Shown piece by piece: positions 57,622 to 64,000 of a DNA stretch of 64,000 nt. The position numbers were made by a program, and so were the translations under genes. The stretch's first letter is position 1. Each line of letters begins with the position of its first letter. The stretch lies in NCBI RefSeq assembly GCF_900149705.1, contig NZ_LT703001.1, positions 1,178,001 to 1,242,000 on the forward strand, written 5' to 3'. The DNA comes from Sphingorhabdus sp. Alg231-15 (GTDB taxonomy: Bacteria > Pseudomonadota > Alphaproteobacteria > Sphingomonadales > Sphingomonadaceae). The notes under the pieces were generated by a model that did not search any database, was not told the origin of the DNA, and saw only the letters and a program-made list of their open reading frames with translations.

Positions 57622-59364
57622 ATGCACTATTTATGGCGCCAAGCGGCCGCATTATGGACGTTAATAGCCTTTTCGAGCATGGCGGTAGCCAATGAACCTC
57701 CTGCCGCTCAGCCCTATCCGGACGTTACCGTTTACGAAGCGGCCAAAATCATCACCATGGAACCAGGCTATCCTGAAGCCAGATATGTTGCGACAGCCGA
57801 CGGGATCGTGCTGGGATTGGGTCAATCACTGGATGACCTGAGTGCCTGGACGGAAGGTCGGGCCGTGACTTTGGATCGGCAATTTGCCAAAAATATCCTG
57901 ATGCCTGGCTTTGTCGAGCCGCATATCCACCCGATGCAGACGATCATGATGCTGCCGATCCCGTTCATCAGTCCAGAAGCTTGGGAACTACCCGGAAAAA
58001 CCTATCCCGCAGCGCGCGGCAAGGCCGCCTATGAGAAGCGTCTGCGCGAAGAGCTGGCAAAAAGTCAGGATGCGCTGTTCATTACTTGGGGCCATCACAA
58101 GCTGTTCCATGGTGATATGGATCGCGCGGCCCTGGACAGTATCGCACCGGATCGGGCGGTGGTTATCTGGCAGCGCAGTTTTCATGAGATTATAGCCAAT
58201 TCAAAGGCACTGGACTTGCTCGGTATCGGCACCGCCGCCGCATTCAAGGCAGAGTTTGACAAGCCCCAGATCGATCCTGGTCATGCCGACTATGCGAGCG
58301 GGATTATTCACGAAACCGCTCTGTTCAACGGTATTGAAAAGCTTCGCCCCTATCTCTTCTCTCCTGCAAAGGTGCAGCAGGGATTAACCGATATGCGCCA
58401 GATGATGCTCGAAAACGGCGTGACAACCAGCGCTGACCTCGCTTTTGGCGGCTTTGGCGGACCGGAGATGGAATCGCAGCTGTTCAAGAGCCTCTATGAT
58501 CAACCAACAACCCCGTCGCGGATCCTCGCTATTCCGGTTGCACCGCTCGTCACCGGCGATCCCAACATCTGGCTGAAGGATATGAAAGCCAAATATGACA
58601 GCGATAAGTTCTTCTTCTCCAATCGGGTAAAGCTGTTTGCAGATGGTGCATTTTTTGCCCAGTATATGCAGATGAATCCCCCCGGCTATAGCGATGGTCA
58701 TGAGGGGAAATGGCTGACCGAGCCGGACGAGTTACTTAAGCAAACCGAACGGTTCTGGGATGCCGGCTGGAACCTCCATACCCACGTCAACGGCGACAAG
58801 GGGCTGGATATCGTACTTGATATCACCGAGAAACTGACCGTTAAAAATGGTCAGGATATTGTCATGGAGCATCTCGGCTATTCGACCGAAGCGCAAAACC
58901 GGCGGATTGGTAAAATGGGTCTCTATGTCTCAGCTCAGCCCAATTATATCCGGATACTTGGAGATACCTATGCCAAGACCGGCATGGGTCCCGACCGCGC
59001 TGCGCAGATGAGTCGGCTTGGCTCACTCGAACGCAAAGGCGTCCCGCTTGGCCTGCATAGCGACTTCAACATGGCGCCAATTGACCCGCTTTACCTCGCC
59101 TGGGTGGCGAGCAACCGGATCACATTGGACGGCAATGCCAAGGCCCCAGCCGAGCGACTTTCGCTCGACAAGGCCTTGCGTGCCATAACGATCGAGGCCG
59201 CTCAAGTCATTGGGCTCGATGCAATGGTCGGGAGCATTGCCACCGGCAAAAAAGCCGATTTCACAGTGCTGGACCGTGATCCCTATGAAGGCGGCGCCCC
59301 AAAATTGCAGGAGGTACAGGTGCAAGGCGTTGTGTTTGAAGGCCGCTGGTTCCCGGCGGAATAG
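57622..59364 (+). CDS. secreted amidohydrolase (YtcJ-like)
   Basis: A 580-residue metal-dependent hydrolase with a signal peptide (LWTLIAFSSMAVAN). Beta-sandwich parts at both ends flank a TIM barrel: metal site LMPGFVEPHIHPMQTIMML (HxH), then RVKLFADGAFFAQYM, NLHTHVNGDKGLDIVLD and the Asp in PLGLHSDFNMAPIDPL, ending ATGKKADFTVLDRDPYEG. The family (YtcJ/amidohydrolase 3) includes enzymes for N-acyl and imide compounds; the substrate is unknown. GGGGAGAGA precedes the ATG. Confidence 0.88.
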   Translation: MHYLWRQAAALWTLIAFSSMAVANEPPAAQPYPDVTVYEAAKIITMEPGYPEARYVATADGIVLGLGQSLDDLSAWTEGRAVTLDRQFAKNILMPGFVEPHIHPMQTIMMLPIPFISPEAWELPGKTYPAARGKAAYEKRLREELAKSQDALFITWGHHKLFHGDMDRAALDSIAPDRAVVIWQRSFHEIIANSKALDLLGIGTAAAFKAEFDKPQIDPGHADYASGIIHETALFNGIEKLRPYLFSPAKVQQGLTDMRQMMLENGVTTSADLAFGGFGGPEMESQLFKSLYDQPTTPSRILAIPVAPLVTGDPNIWLKDMKAKYDSDKFFFSNRVKLFADGAFFAQYMQMNPPGYSDGHEGKWLTEPDELLKQTERFWDAGWNLHTHVNGDKGLDIVLDITEKLTVKNGQDIVMEHLGYSTEAQNRRIGKMGLYVSAQPNYIRILGDTYAKTGMGPDRAAQMSRLGSLERKGVPLGLHSDFNMAPIDPLYLAWVASNRITLDGNAKAPAERLSLDKALRAITIEAAQVIGLDAMVGSIATGKKADFTVLDRDPYEGGAPKLQEVQVQGVVFEGRWFPAE

Positions 59365-59385
59365 GTTCGCCTCTTTGGCCGCAAT

Positions 59386-59943
59386 CTAGTTCGGTTTTCG
59401 GTACACGCTCATGATGGCGCCGTTGCCAGTCGGAGCGGTCTTCACCAGATTAAGCGACTCTGTTTCGGAATTGCTGCCAAATAGCCGCTTTCCGGATCCT
59501 ACAATCACAGGAAATGTCCACAGGCGAAATTCATTGATCAGGTCCGCCGCCAAAAGCGTTTGGATCAATTGCCAGCTGCCGTGAATTTGTAATAGCGGTC
59601 CGTCCTGATTTTTCAGTTTGGTAATCTCGGAGACAATATCGCCTGAAAGGAAGGTTGTGTTCGCCCATATAGGCTCCGGATTTCCAGATGACACAACATA
59701 GACATGACCATCATTCATGCTCGCATCCTGATGGCTAGAAAACATCTCATAGGTTTTCCGGCCAAGCAGCATATCATAGGGCTCGGCCATCGCCTCCTTT
59801 TGTACCTGTTCCATCACCGGATCCCAATATTCTGAAGCCCAGCCGCCTGATGTAAATCCACCTGAGCGATCTTCATCAGGCAGCCGCACGGCCTGCATGA
59901 CACCATTTAGAGTTACGAATGTCAGTGCTGCGATATCTCTCAT
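59386..59943 (-). CDS. dihydrofolate-reductase-like protein (RibD C-terminal domain family)
   Basis: A 185-residue protein with the RibD-C/DHFR-like fold: ALTFVTLNGVMQAVRLPDED, MLLGRKTYEMFSS, GPLLQIHGSWQLIQTLLAAD and LWTFPVIVGSGKRLFG. Stand-alone members are NADPH-dependent reductases of mostly unknown substrate. It follows the YCII gene on the same strand (55-nt gap), so it is probably in one operon controlled by the divergent TetR protein. The ribosome site is weak. Confidence 0.88.
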   Translation of the reverse strand: MRDIAALTFVTLNGVMQAVRLPDEDRSGGFTSGGWASEYWDPVMEQVQKEAMAEPYDMLLGRKTYEMFSSHQDASMNDGHVYVVSSGNPEPIWANTTFLSGDIVSEITKLKNQDGPLLQIHGSWQLIQTLLAADLINEFRLWTFPVIVGSGKRLFGSNSETESLNLVKTAPTGNGAIMSVYRKPN

Positions 59944-59998
59944 GCTGCTACTTTCTAATTTGCGATAATTGCCAATAGGTGTCTCTTAGCCACCTCCT

Positions 59999-60316
59999 TT
60001 ACATGGGCATGTCCATCGCCGGAGCCAGTTCGATAGTTCCGCCAATGTCGAGGTGCGGAGATTTTTTTGTCATGGCAATAGCCGCGTCCTGGCTTTCAGC
60101 CTGAATGATGGTAATCCCCGATAGTGGGTTGGCACCGCCATCTTCCATCACGCCGTCAGCACTAACTGTTATGGATTGGCCAACGGGGAGGCCTCGGTCT
60201 ACCACGGCATCGCCAAGACCATCCATCCACGCCATCCATTTTTGCATATGCTGTTGCCCTTCTTCCGGCGTCATTGATGTATTGCCGCCGTGATAAGCCA
60301 AGATGAATTTCTGCAT
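59999..60316 (-). CDS. YCII-related domain protein
   Basis: A 105-residue dimeric alpha/beta-barrel protein (MQKFILAYHGGNTSMTPEEG, WMDGLGDAVVDRGLPVGQSI, SGITIIQAESQDAAIAM, then a C-terminal SPHLDIGGTIELAPAM). YCII proteins are often found with ECF sigma factors or TetR regulators and probably act on small reactive molecules. GGAG lies 7 nt before the ATG. It is the first gene of the cassette with the DHFR-like gene; divergent from tetR. Confidence 0.87.
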   Translation of the reverse strand: MQKFILAYHGGNTSMTPEEGQQHMQKWMAWMDGLGDAVVDRGLPVGQSITVSADGVMEDGGANPLSGITIIQAESQDAAIAMTKKSPHLDIGGTIELAPAMDMPM

Positions 60317-60375
60317 TTTATTCTCCTTCGAGGGGTTGGTGACTTTCTTGAGCCCTTTATTGCGGCGTTCTAAAT

Positions 60376-60389
60376 ATGTTAAAGAACAT
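60376..60389. promoter_or_regulatory. candidate TetR operator between YCII and tetR genes
   Basis: ATGTT-AAAG-AACAT, a small inverted repeat in an AT-rich 116-bp divergent intergenic region. It lies 44 bp upstream of the tetR start and 60 bp from the YCII start, positioned to control both. Confidence 0.4.
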
Positions 60390-60432
60390 TTTTAGAAATA
60401 TTTTATGGTCCCGCAAAACGGAGAAAATACTA

Positions 60433-61020
60433 ATGCCTTACAGTGCGGAACATAAGCAGCAGACACGGACGAAGATTGTAGAATCAGCGAGAATTCTTTT
60501 CAACCGACACGGCTTTCAAGATGTCACGATCGATATGGTTATGGAAAATGCGGGGCTGACACGTGGTGGATTTTATAATCATTTCAAAACCAAAGAACAG
60601 CTCCACCACGCCGCCGTATCCAGTTTTCTGCTTGGACGCGGCGCGGAATGGCGCAGAGATGCGGGAGTCGATCCCAGCTCGCCCGGTGAAGACATGGTTC
60701 GCCAGATGATATCCGGATATCTGTCGTCGAAACATTTGGGCGATCTTGACGGACAATGCCCAATGATCGCTTTACCTTCAGACATTGCCCGATCAAACCC
60801 GCAGGTGCAGACATCTTACCTACAACTGCTGGAAGCCATGGTCGGATTATTTGAGAACGGCATTAGTGAGAAAGGCCAAGAGTCACGACAGCGCGCCTTG
60901 TCACTGGCAGCCTTGTGTGTAGGCGGCATGGTTATTGCCAAATCACTTCCTGATTCAGAATTGGCGGAAGAGGTTCGCGATGCGGCGCAGAACTTTGCTC
61001 TAGATCAGTTAGCTGGCTAG
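60433..61020 (+). CDS. TetR/AcrR-family transcriptional regulator
   Basis: A 195-residue TetR protein. The N-terminal helix-turn-helix is TRTKIVESARILFNRHGFQD, VTIDMVMENAGLTRGGFYNH and FKTKEQL; the C-terminal ligand domain has a cysteine (DLDGQCPMIALPSD) common in the group that responds to electrophiles or quinones. The ATG at 60433 has GGAG 10 nt upstream; the frame from 60376 would overlap the putative operator. Likely represses itself and the divergent YCII/DHFR-like operon. Confidence 0.88.
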   Translation: MPYSAEHKQQTRTKIVESARILFNRHGFQDVTIDMVMENAGLTRGGFYNHFKTKEQLHHAAVSSFLLGRGAEWRRDAGVDPSSPGEDMVRQMISGYLSSKHLGDLDGQCPMIALPSDIARSNPQVQTSYLQLLEAMVGLFENGISEKGQESRQRALSLAALCVGGMVIAKSLPDSELAEEVRDAAQNFALDQLAG

Positions 61021-61078
61021 GATAAGCGATTGAAATTATTGTAGGAAGATGAAAAGCGAAGCCAAGCATCTCCTCACG

Positions 61079-61110
61079 ATGTCCGCTTCATCTCGAAAGC
61101 GGACGTTAGG
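61079..61110. repeat. dispersed repeat, copy 6 (short hairpin form)
   Basis: ATGTCCGCTTCATCTCG followed by AAAGCGGACGTTAGG: left and right arms of the family with a short loop. Lies downstream of tetR and upstream of a small lipoprotein gene that is also followed by copy 7. Confidence 0.78.
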
Positions 61111-61175
61111 ATTTGGCGTTTTTGATAGCAACAATTGTTTGGAAAGCAGTCATTGTTTAGGATAACGTTCGAACG

Positions 61176-61592
61176 ATGAAACGCGCATATGTAATATTTT
61201 TAGGCCTTCTGGCTTCCTGTACTTCCGATAGTTTTCCAGTCGCCGATTTTGAGGTTAGCTGCTCGTCACTGGATTCAGCATCCGTAAGCAGCGCTCTCAC
61301 AGCGTTCGCAAAACGGCACGATCTTACGATCGACCTTCAAGAGAGTTCGGAAAGCTACTTGCGCCTCAGAATGGATGGTAGTGGGTTTGGTCAGGATATA
61401 TTTGTCGAGTATCGGGATACTGATAGTGGACCAGAGACGAGCAATTGCAGTACCGCAGAATTACCCTGCCTAGATGTGACAGCATTCGCCGGTGGAACTA
61501 TTCCTGAAGACGAGCTGAGTGAAAATACAGCTACCCAGACGAAAACAGCAAGCGCATTGAAGAGTAGGCTCGAAGGCCTTTGTGAGGTCTAA
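61176..61592 (+). CDS. small lipoprotein of unknown function
   Basis: A 138-residue protein with signal and lipobox (FLGLLASCTSD, Cys at about 15). The mature part has several cysteines (EVSCSSLDSASVSSA, ETSNCSTAELPCLDV, LEGLCEV) that could form disulfides. No family recognised. It is enclosed by repeat copies 6 and 7 and has a weak ribosome site, features of an accessory gene. Confidence 0.65.
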   Translation: MKRAYVIFLGLLASCTSDSFPVADFEVSCSSLDSASVSSALTAFAKRHDLTIDLQESSESYLRLRMDGSGFGQDIFVEYRDTDSGPETSNCSTAELPCLDVTAFAGGTIPEDELSENTATQTKTASALKSRLEGLCEV

Positions 61593-61605
61593 GCTGGTCC
61601 AGAAT

Positions 61606-61675
61606 ATTCGTCCGCTAATGGGTCGGGAGCGGTCACTTGGCTCGCGGCAGCTTGATCCCGAAAGCGGACATTAGC
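61606..61675. repeat. dispersed 70-bp repeat, copy 7 (full-length)
   Basis: Begins ATTCGTCCGCTAATGGG and ends GATCCCGAAAGCGGACATTAGC. Same 70-bp length and right end as copies 1 and 2, with a diverged left arm (GTCCGCT kept). Between the lipoprotein gene and the truncated MmcQ-like gene. Confidence 0.75.
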
Positions 61676-61734
61676 ATTCGGCGGATTTTTATCCTAACCT
61701 GATTGAGCGCAACGAATTTCAGGAGGTACCGACA

Positions 61735-62175
61735 ATGGCAATTTCAGACTCTGAGTTGCGGGAAATAGCACTGTCAATGGATGGTGTGACGGAGAAACCA
61801 CATTTTGATCGAGCTGCGTTTAGGGTAAAACGAAATTTTGCAACATTGGCACCCGAGAGAACCACGGTGAACCTGCTGCTCCTCATGCCGCCGCGGTGCA
61901 AGTTGATCGATGGTCAGTTAATCTTGTGCCATTCTCTCGCTGCAAAATTCCATTCTCAATCAATCAATCCATACCAGTTTTTGGCTTTGCAAAATCGAAC
62001 GATTTCGCCAATCGCCTTTTTCGAACCACCCAGTTCGAATTTGGAAATGTGGCGTTCGCCCGTCGCGCTCGAGAGTGCGAGAATCACAGAATTGCGCTCA
62101 ATCAGGCTCAGAATGAATTTCCCTGCACTTGAATCTGGAGCGGCATTGGACACCACAGCATTATTCCCTTTGTGA
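61735..62175 (+). pseudogene. truncated MmcQ/YjbR-like gene
   Basis: The first 50 residues (SDSELREIALSMDGVTEKPH, FDRAAFRVKRNFATLAPERT, TVNLLL) match the start of MmcQ/YjbR DNA-binding-like proteins, and the AGGAGG ribosome site is excellent. After about position 61880 the family similarity ends, and the frame continues antisense through the neighbouring gene (61956-62477). So the original 3' half is missing, probably removed by a deletion or rearrangement. The 146-residue fusion product is unlikely to be functional. Confidence 0.6.
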
Positions 62176-62477
62176 TATGCCAAAAGAGAATCCGAAGATT
62201 GGTCGTCGAACCTGAAACTCACGCTTCTCACGCCCAGTCCGGTTCGACCAAGAAAGTGTTTGCTGACAAAATGCAGGTAAATTGAACCCGCGTCGGCTTG
62301 GTCACATTTGATGGCCAAAATCGCATTATTCTCAATTGACTCTAACGATGCGATCACACCGATCGGATGTGTGTCGGATTCCCGATTCTTGGTTACAGAC
62401 CATTTATCGGCGGCGATTGATGCTCCGAGAGAATGAGCTGCTGTCAGGAAATACAAAGCCAAATATTTCAGAGTCAT
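61956..62477 (-). CDS. secreted protein of unknown function, possibly VasI-like
   Basis: A 173-residue protein with signal peptide (MTLKYLALYFLTAAHSLGAS). The mature part WSVTKNRESDTHPIGVIASL, ILAIKCDQADAGSIYLHFVS, VSFRFDDQSSD and SATGERHISKFELGGSKKAI has the layout of VasI-type and IalB-like small secreted proteins (tentative, from memory). The start could also be eight codons upstream (62501). Its 3' end lies antisense under the truncated MmcQ frame. No type VI secretion gene is nearby. Confidence 0.7.
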   Translation of the reverse strand: MTLKYLALYFLTAAHSLGASIAADKWSVTKNRESDTHPIGVIASLESIENNAILAIKCDQADAGSIYLHFVSKHFLGRTGLGVRSVSFRFDDQSSDSLLAYHKGNNAVVSNAAPDSSAGKFILSLIERNSVILALSSATGERHISKFELGGSKKAIGEIVRFCKAKNWYGLID

Positions 62478-62542
62478 GAAAGGTTTCCCGAAAGAAGCCA
62501 TGGATTAGCACAAGCTCAGCTGGATTCCAGTATTTCGGATGA

Positions 62543-62959
62543 TCACGAACCCGCTATCAGCTCGATGCGGTAACCATCGGGATCGAGCAGAAACGCTATC
62601 ACATCGCGTTTACCATTCTGATCAGCATGAACCATTGCGCCTGGTGCGCGGAGCAACTCTACTCCGCTCTGTTCGAGCTGTCGGCAACACGCGTCGATAT
62701 CATCAATTTCGAGAGCAATGTGACCAAAACTATCTCCGTGCGTATAGCAACGGGCATCATGATTGTATGTCAGTTCGATAACGCAGTTTTCAGCCTCATC
62801 TCCATAACCGACAAATGAAAGTGTGAAACCTCCTTGTTCGTATATCTCTCGGCGCATTTCATCCATGCCCAGTTTGTTACAATAAAAGTCCAGGGAGGTT
62901 TCAAGGTCACTGACGCGGATCATGGAATGCAGAATTCGGTTGGGTGTGGGATTGGTCAT
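62543..62959 (-). CDS. gloA: lactoylglutathione lyase (glyoxalase I)
   Basis: A 138-residue glyoxalase I. Metal ligands are visible at the standard places: His in ILHSMIRVSDLETSLDFYCN, Glu in NCVIELTYN, His in SFGHIALEIDDIDACC and Glu in YRIELIAGS. It isomerises the methylglyoxal-glutathione adduct to S-lactoylglutathione in the cytoplasm, drawing on glutathione made by GshB. AGGA lies 6 nt before the ATG. Confidence 0.94.
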   Translation of the reverse strand: MTNPTPNRILHSMIRVSDLETSLDFYCNKLGMDEMRREIYEQGGFTLSFVGYGDEAENCVIELTYNHDARCYTHGDSFGHIALEIDDIDACCRQLEQSGVELLRAPGAMVHADQNGKRDVIAFLLDPDGYRIELIAGS

Positions 62960-63038
62960 ATTTTGTCCTGACTATTGGGAAGGGGCGCCGCGAGCGGTCC
63001 ACGAAGTGACCCGCTCGCGTACATTTTGTGAGAGAGTG

Positions 63039-63509
63039 TTAACTACAGATCTGGCCTGAGTAGCGGACAAGACCCTGCAAATTGTTGGGGTCGCGCAAAT
63101 CCACGACACCGTAGCTATTAAATTGACCGCCATAGCCTTCCAAAGTTCCGCGTCCGGCATTTTCCTGTACATGATATGTTATTTCGATCATGTAGCGGCC
63201 CGGTTTTCCAGGAATTGAAGTCAGGATCCCCAAGTCCTTGGTGTAAATCGATCCGCCGTCACTTCGGCCAAAATAATGCTCCATATCCATCTCGAGGCCG
63301 GTTGACGTCACCCGCTGACCGAGAATCTTGCCAGCAGCGTGTTGGACGCTACCCATGAGAGTCGCTGAGATGATCATCGGCTTTCCTTCTCCTTCGGCAA
63401 AAAAGTTTGGAAGAGCGACGCCGCCTAGATCCAAACAATCGGCGGCCTTCGCCTGGGTTGGTGCAGCGATGGCAAGAGCGACCCCCAAGAGGGATGTAGT
63501 AATTTTCAT
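63039..63509 (-). CDS. secreted protein, DUF3237-like
   Basis: A 156-residue protein with signal peptide (ITTSLLGVALAIAAPTQAKA). The mature part resembles the DUF3237 beta barrel (AGKILGQRVTSTGLEMDMEH, GRYMIEITYHVQENAGRGTL), tentatively. AAGGAAC precedes the ATG. Divergent from the TetR gene at 63639, with operator-like repeats in between, so it is probably that regulator's target. Confidence 0.65.
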   Translation of the reverse strand: MKITTSLLGVALAIAAPTQAKAADCLDLGGVALPNFFAEGEGKPMIISATLMGSVQHAAGKILGQRVTSTGLEMDMEHYFGRSDGGSIYTKDLGILTSIPGKPGRYMIEITYHVQENAGRGTLEGYGGQFNSYGVVDLRDPNNLQGLVRYSGQICS

Positions 63510-63544
63510 TTTTGGTTCCTTTTGTGAGCGATTTCCATTTATAT

Positions 63545-63624
63545 AACGATCGCTATGTAACGATCGCTATGTCAGATATTGATTCCTTCACAAAGAGTCA
63601 ATATAAATATAATGATCGTTACAT
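63545..63624. promoter_or_regulatory. operator cluster between DUF3237-like and tetR genes
   Basis: AACGATCGCTATGT occurs twice back to back (63545-63558 and 63559-63572). The sequence TATGTAACGATC spanning their junction returns in inverted form as GATCGTTACATA at 63614-63625. The sites flank the probable promoters of both divergent genes, as expected for a TetR autorepressor that also controls the neighbour. Confidence 0.6.
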
Positions 63625-63638
63625 AAATGGAGTTTTTG

Positions 63639-64000
63639 ATGGCCAAGCAGGAAGACCGAAAGAGAAGAACCCGTGAAAAAATGATTTCTGCTGCCAGTCG
63701 GAATTTTCGTCAATCCGGATATAATGGCGTCGGAGTCGATACCATTGCGCGAGATGCCGAAGTCACGTCTGGGGCATTCTATGCCCATCTCAAATCAAAG
63801 GATGCCGCCTTCGAAATTGCCGTCAACGTGGGCTTGGACGAAGTCATCGCCGCCATTCCGAAATATCAGTCTGAGCACGGAAAAGACTGGGTCCGGGCTT
63901 TTGCAGACTATTATTTGGGAAAGCCGCACCGCGACGATCTGGCTTGTGGCTGCGCGATGACAACATTGTCTCCGGATGTTGTCCGTACCAACGATCATAT
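63639..64000 (+). CDS. TetR/AcrR-family transcriptional regulator (partial, cut by window end)
   Basis: The reading frame from ATG 63639 stays open to the end of the window (120 codons visible). The N-terminal helix-turn-helix is clear: RRTREKMISAASRNFRQSGY, VDTIARDAEVTSGAFYAHLK and SKDAAFEIAV. The ligand domain begins with a cysteine-containing stretch (DLACGCAMTTLSPD). GGAG lies 6 nt before the ATG. The C-terminus lies outside the window. Confidence 0.9.
   Translation, partial: MAKQEDRKRRTREKMISAASRNFRQSGYNGVGVDTIARDAEVTSGAFYAHLKSKDAAFEIAVNVGLDEVIAAIPKYQSEHGKDWVRAFADYYLGKPHRDDLACGCAMTTLSPDVVRTNDH

Overview
The window looks like a piece of chromosome from a Sphingomonadales-type alphaproteobacterium, close to Parasphingorhabdus, Sphingorhabdus or Erythrobacter. 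The reasons are the gene blocks it carries: hrcA-grpE facing rph-rdgB-hemW; a penicillin-binding-protein activator facing rsmI-yraN-gshB; priA followed by the F1 ATP synthase operon atpHAGDC without the Fo genes; a sciP cell-cycle regulator; and a TPP-riboswitch-controlled thiC. Composition is moderately GC-rich, apart from one clearly AT-rich stretch at about 7.8-9.7 kb. I saw no rRNA, tRNA, CRISPR array, insertion sequence or prophage.

Layout. 0.3-7.7 kb: a MarR regulator with a glutathione transferase, a TPR protein, a small secreted protein, a racemase-lipoprotein-BKACE operon, a membrane diguanylate cyclase and a cupin. 7.86-9.35 kb: an AT-rich, translationally coupled two-gene module of unknown function (a soluble protein plus a multi-pass membrane protein), the best candidate for an undescribed accessory system. 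9.7-14.9 kb: an Asp-nucleophile alpha/beta hydrolase, then an unusual leftward operon in which a TPP riboswitch precedes thiC, two exported RidA-like proteins and several small unknown proteins. 15-21.9 kb: an EAL protein, sciP, a glycine-zipper lipoprotein, a GntP permease, a GNAT enzyme, a PadR regulator with a clear palindromic operator and an atypical SDR. 21.9-33.8 kb: conserved housekeeping genes (grpE, hrcA, rph, rdgB, hemW, xerC, gshB, yraN, rsmI, LpoA-like, transaldolase), with a CAP-domain lipoprotein gene antisense between rdgB and hemW. 33.8-46.7 kb: priA, then a 4.7-kb block (membrane-anchored trypsin-like protease, MFS exporter, PEP-mutase-like enzyme, Ada), then atpHAGDC and a DMT transporter. 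46.8-57.6 kb: an orphan cpaF, a tandem winged-helix regulator, a VOC protein, and a valine-catabolism operon (isobutyryl-CoA dehydrogenase, hydrolase, hydratase, mmsB) preceded by a polysaccharide deacetylase and an acylating aldehyde dehydrogenase. 57.6-64 kb: an amidohydrolase, a TetR/YCII/DHFR-like cassette, small secreted proteins, a truncated MmcQ/YjbR gene, glyoxalase I, and a TetR gene that runs off the right edge.

A dispersed intergenic repeat recurs seven times. It has arms reading roughly AATGTCCGCTTT and AAAGCGGACATT, and occurs as a 70-bp form (three copies) and a roughly 30-bp hairpin form (four copies). The copies lie at the two ends of the window and around 28 kb, mostly next to small, strain-variable genes.

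Many genes are packed as 1-4 nt start/stop overlaps (ATGA, GTGA, TGATG, TAATG), which points to extensive translational coupling. Many start sites here were moved inward from the longest reading frame because of Shine-Dalgarno position, signal peptides or family alignment from memory. All functional calls rest on motif recognition by eye, not on database searches.
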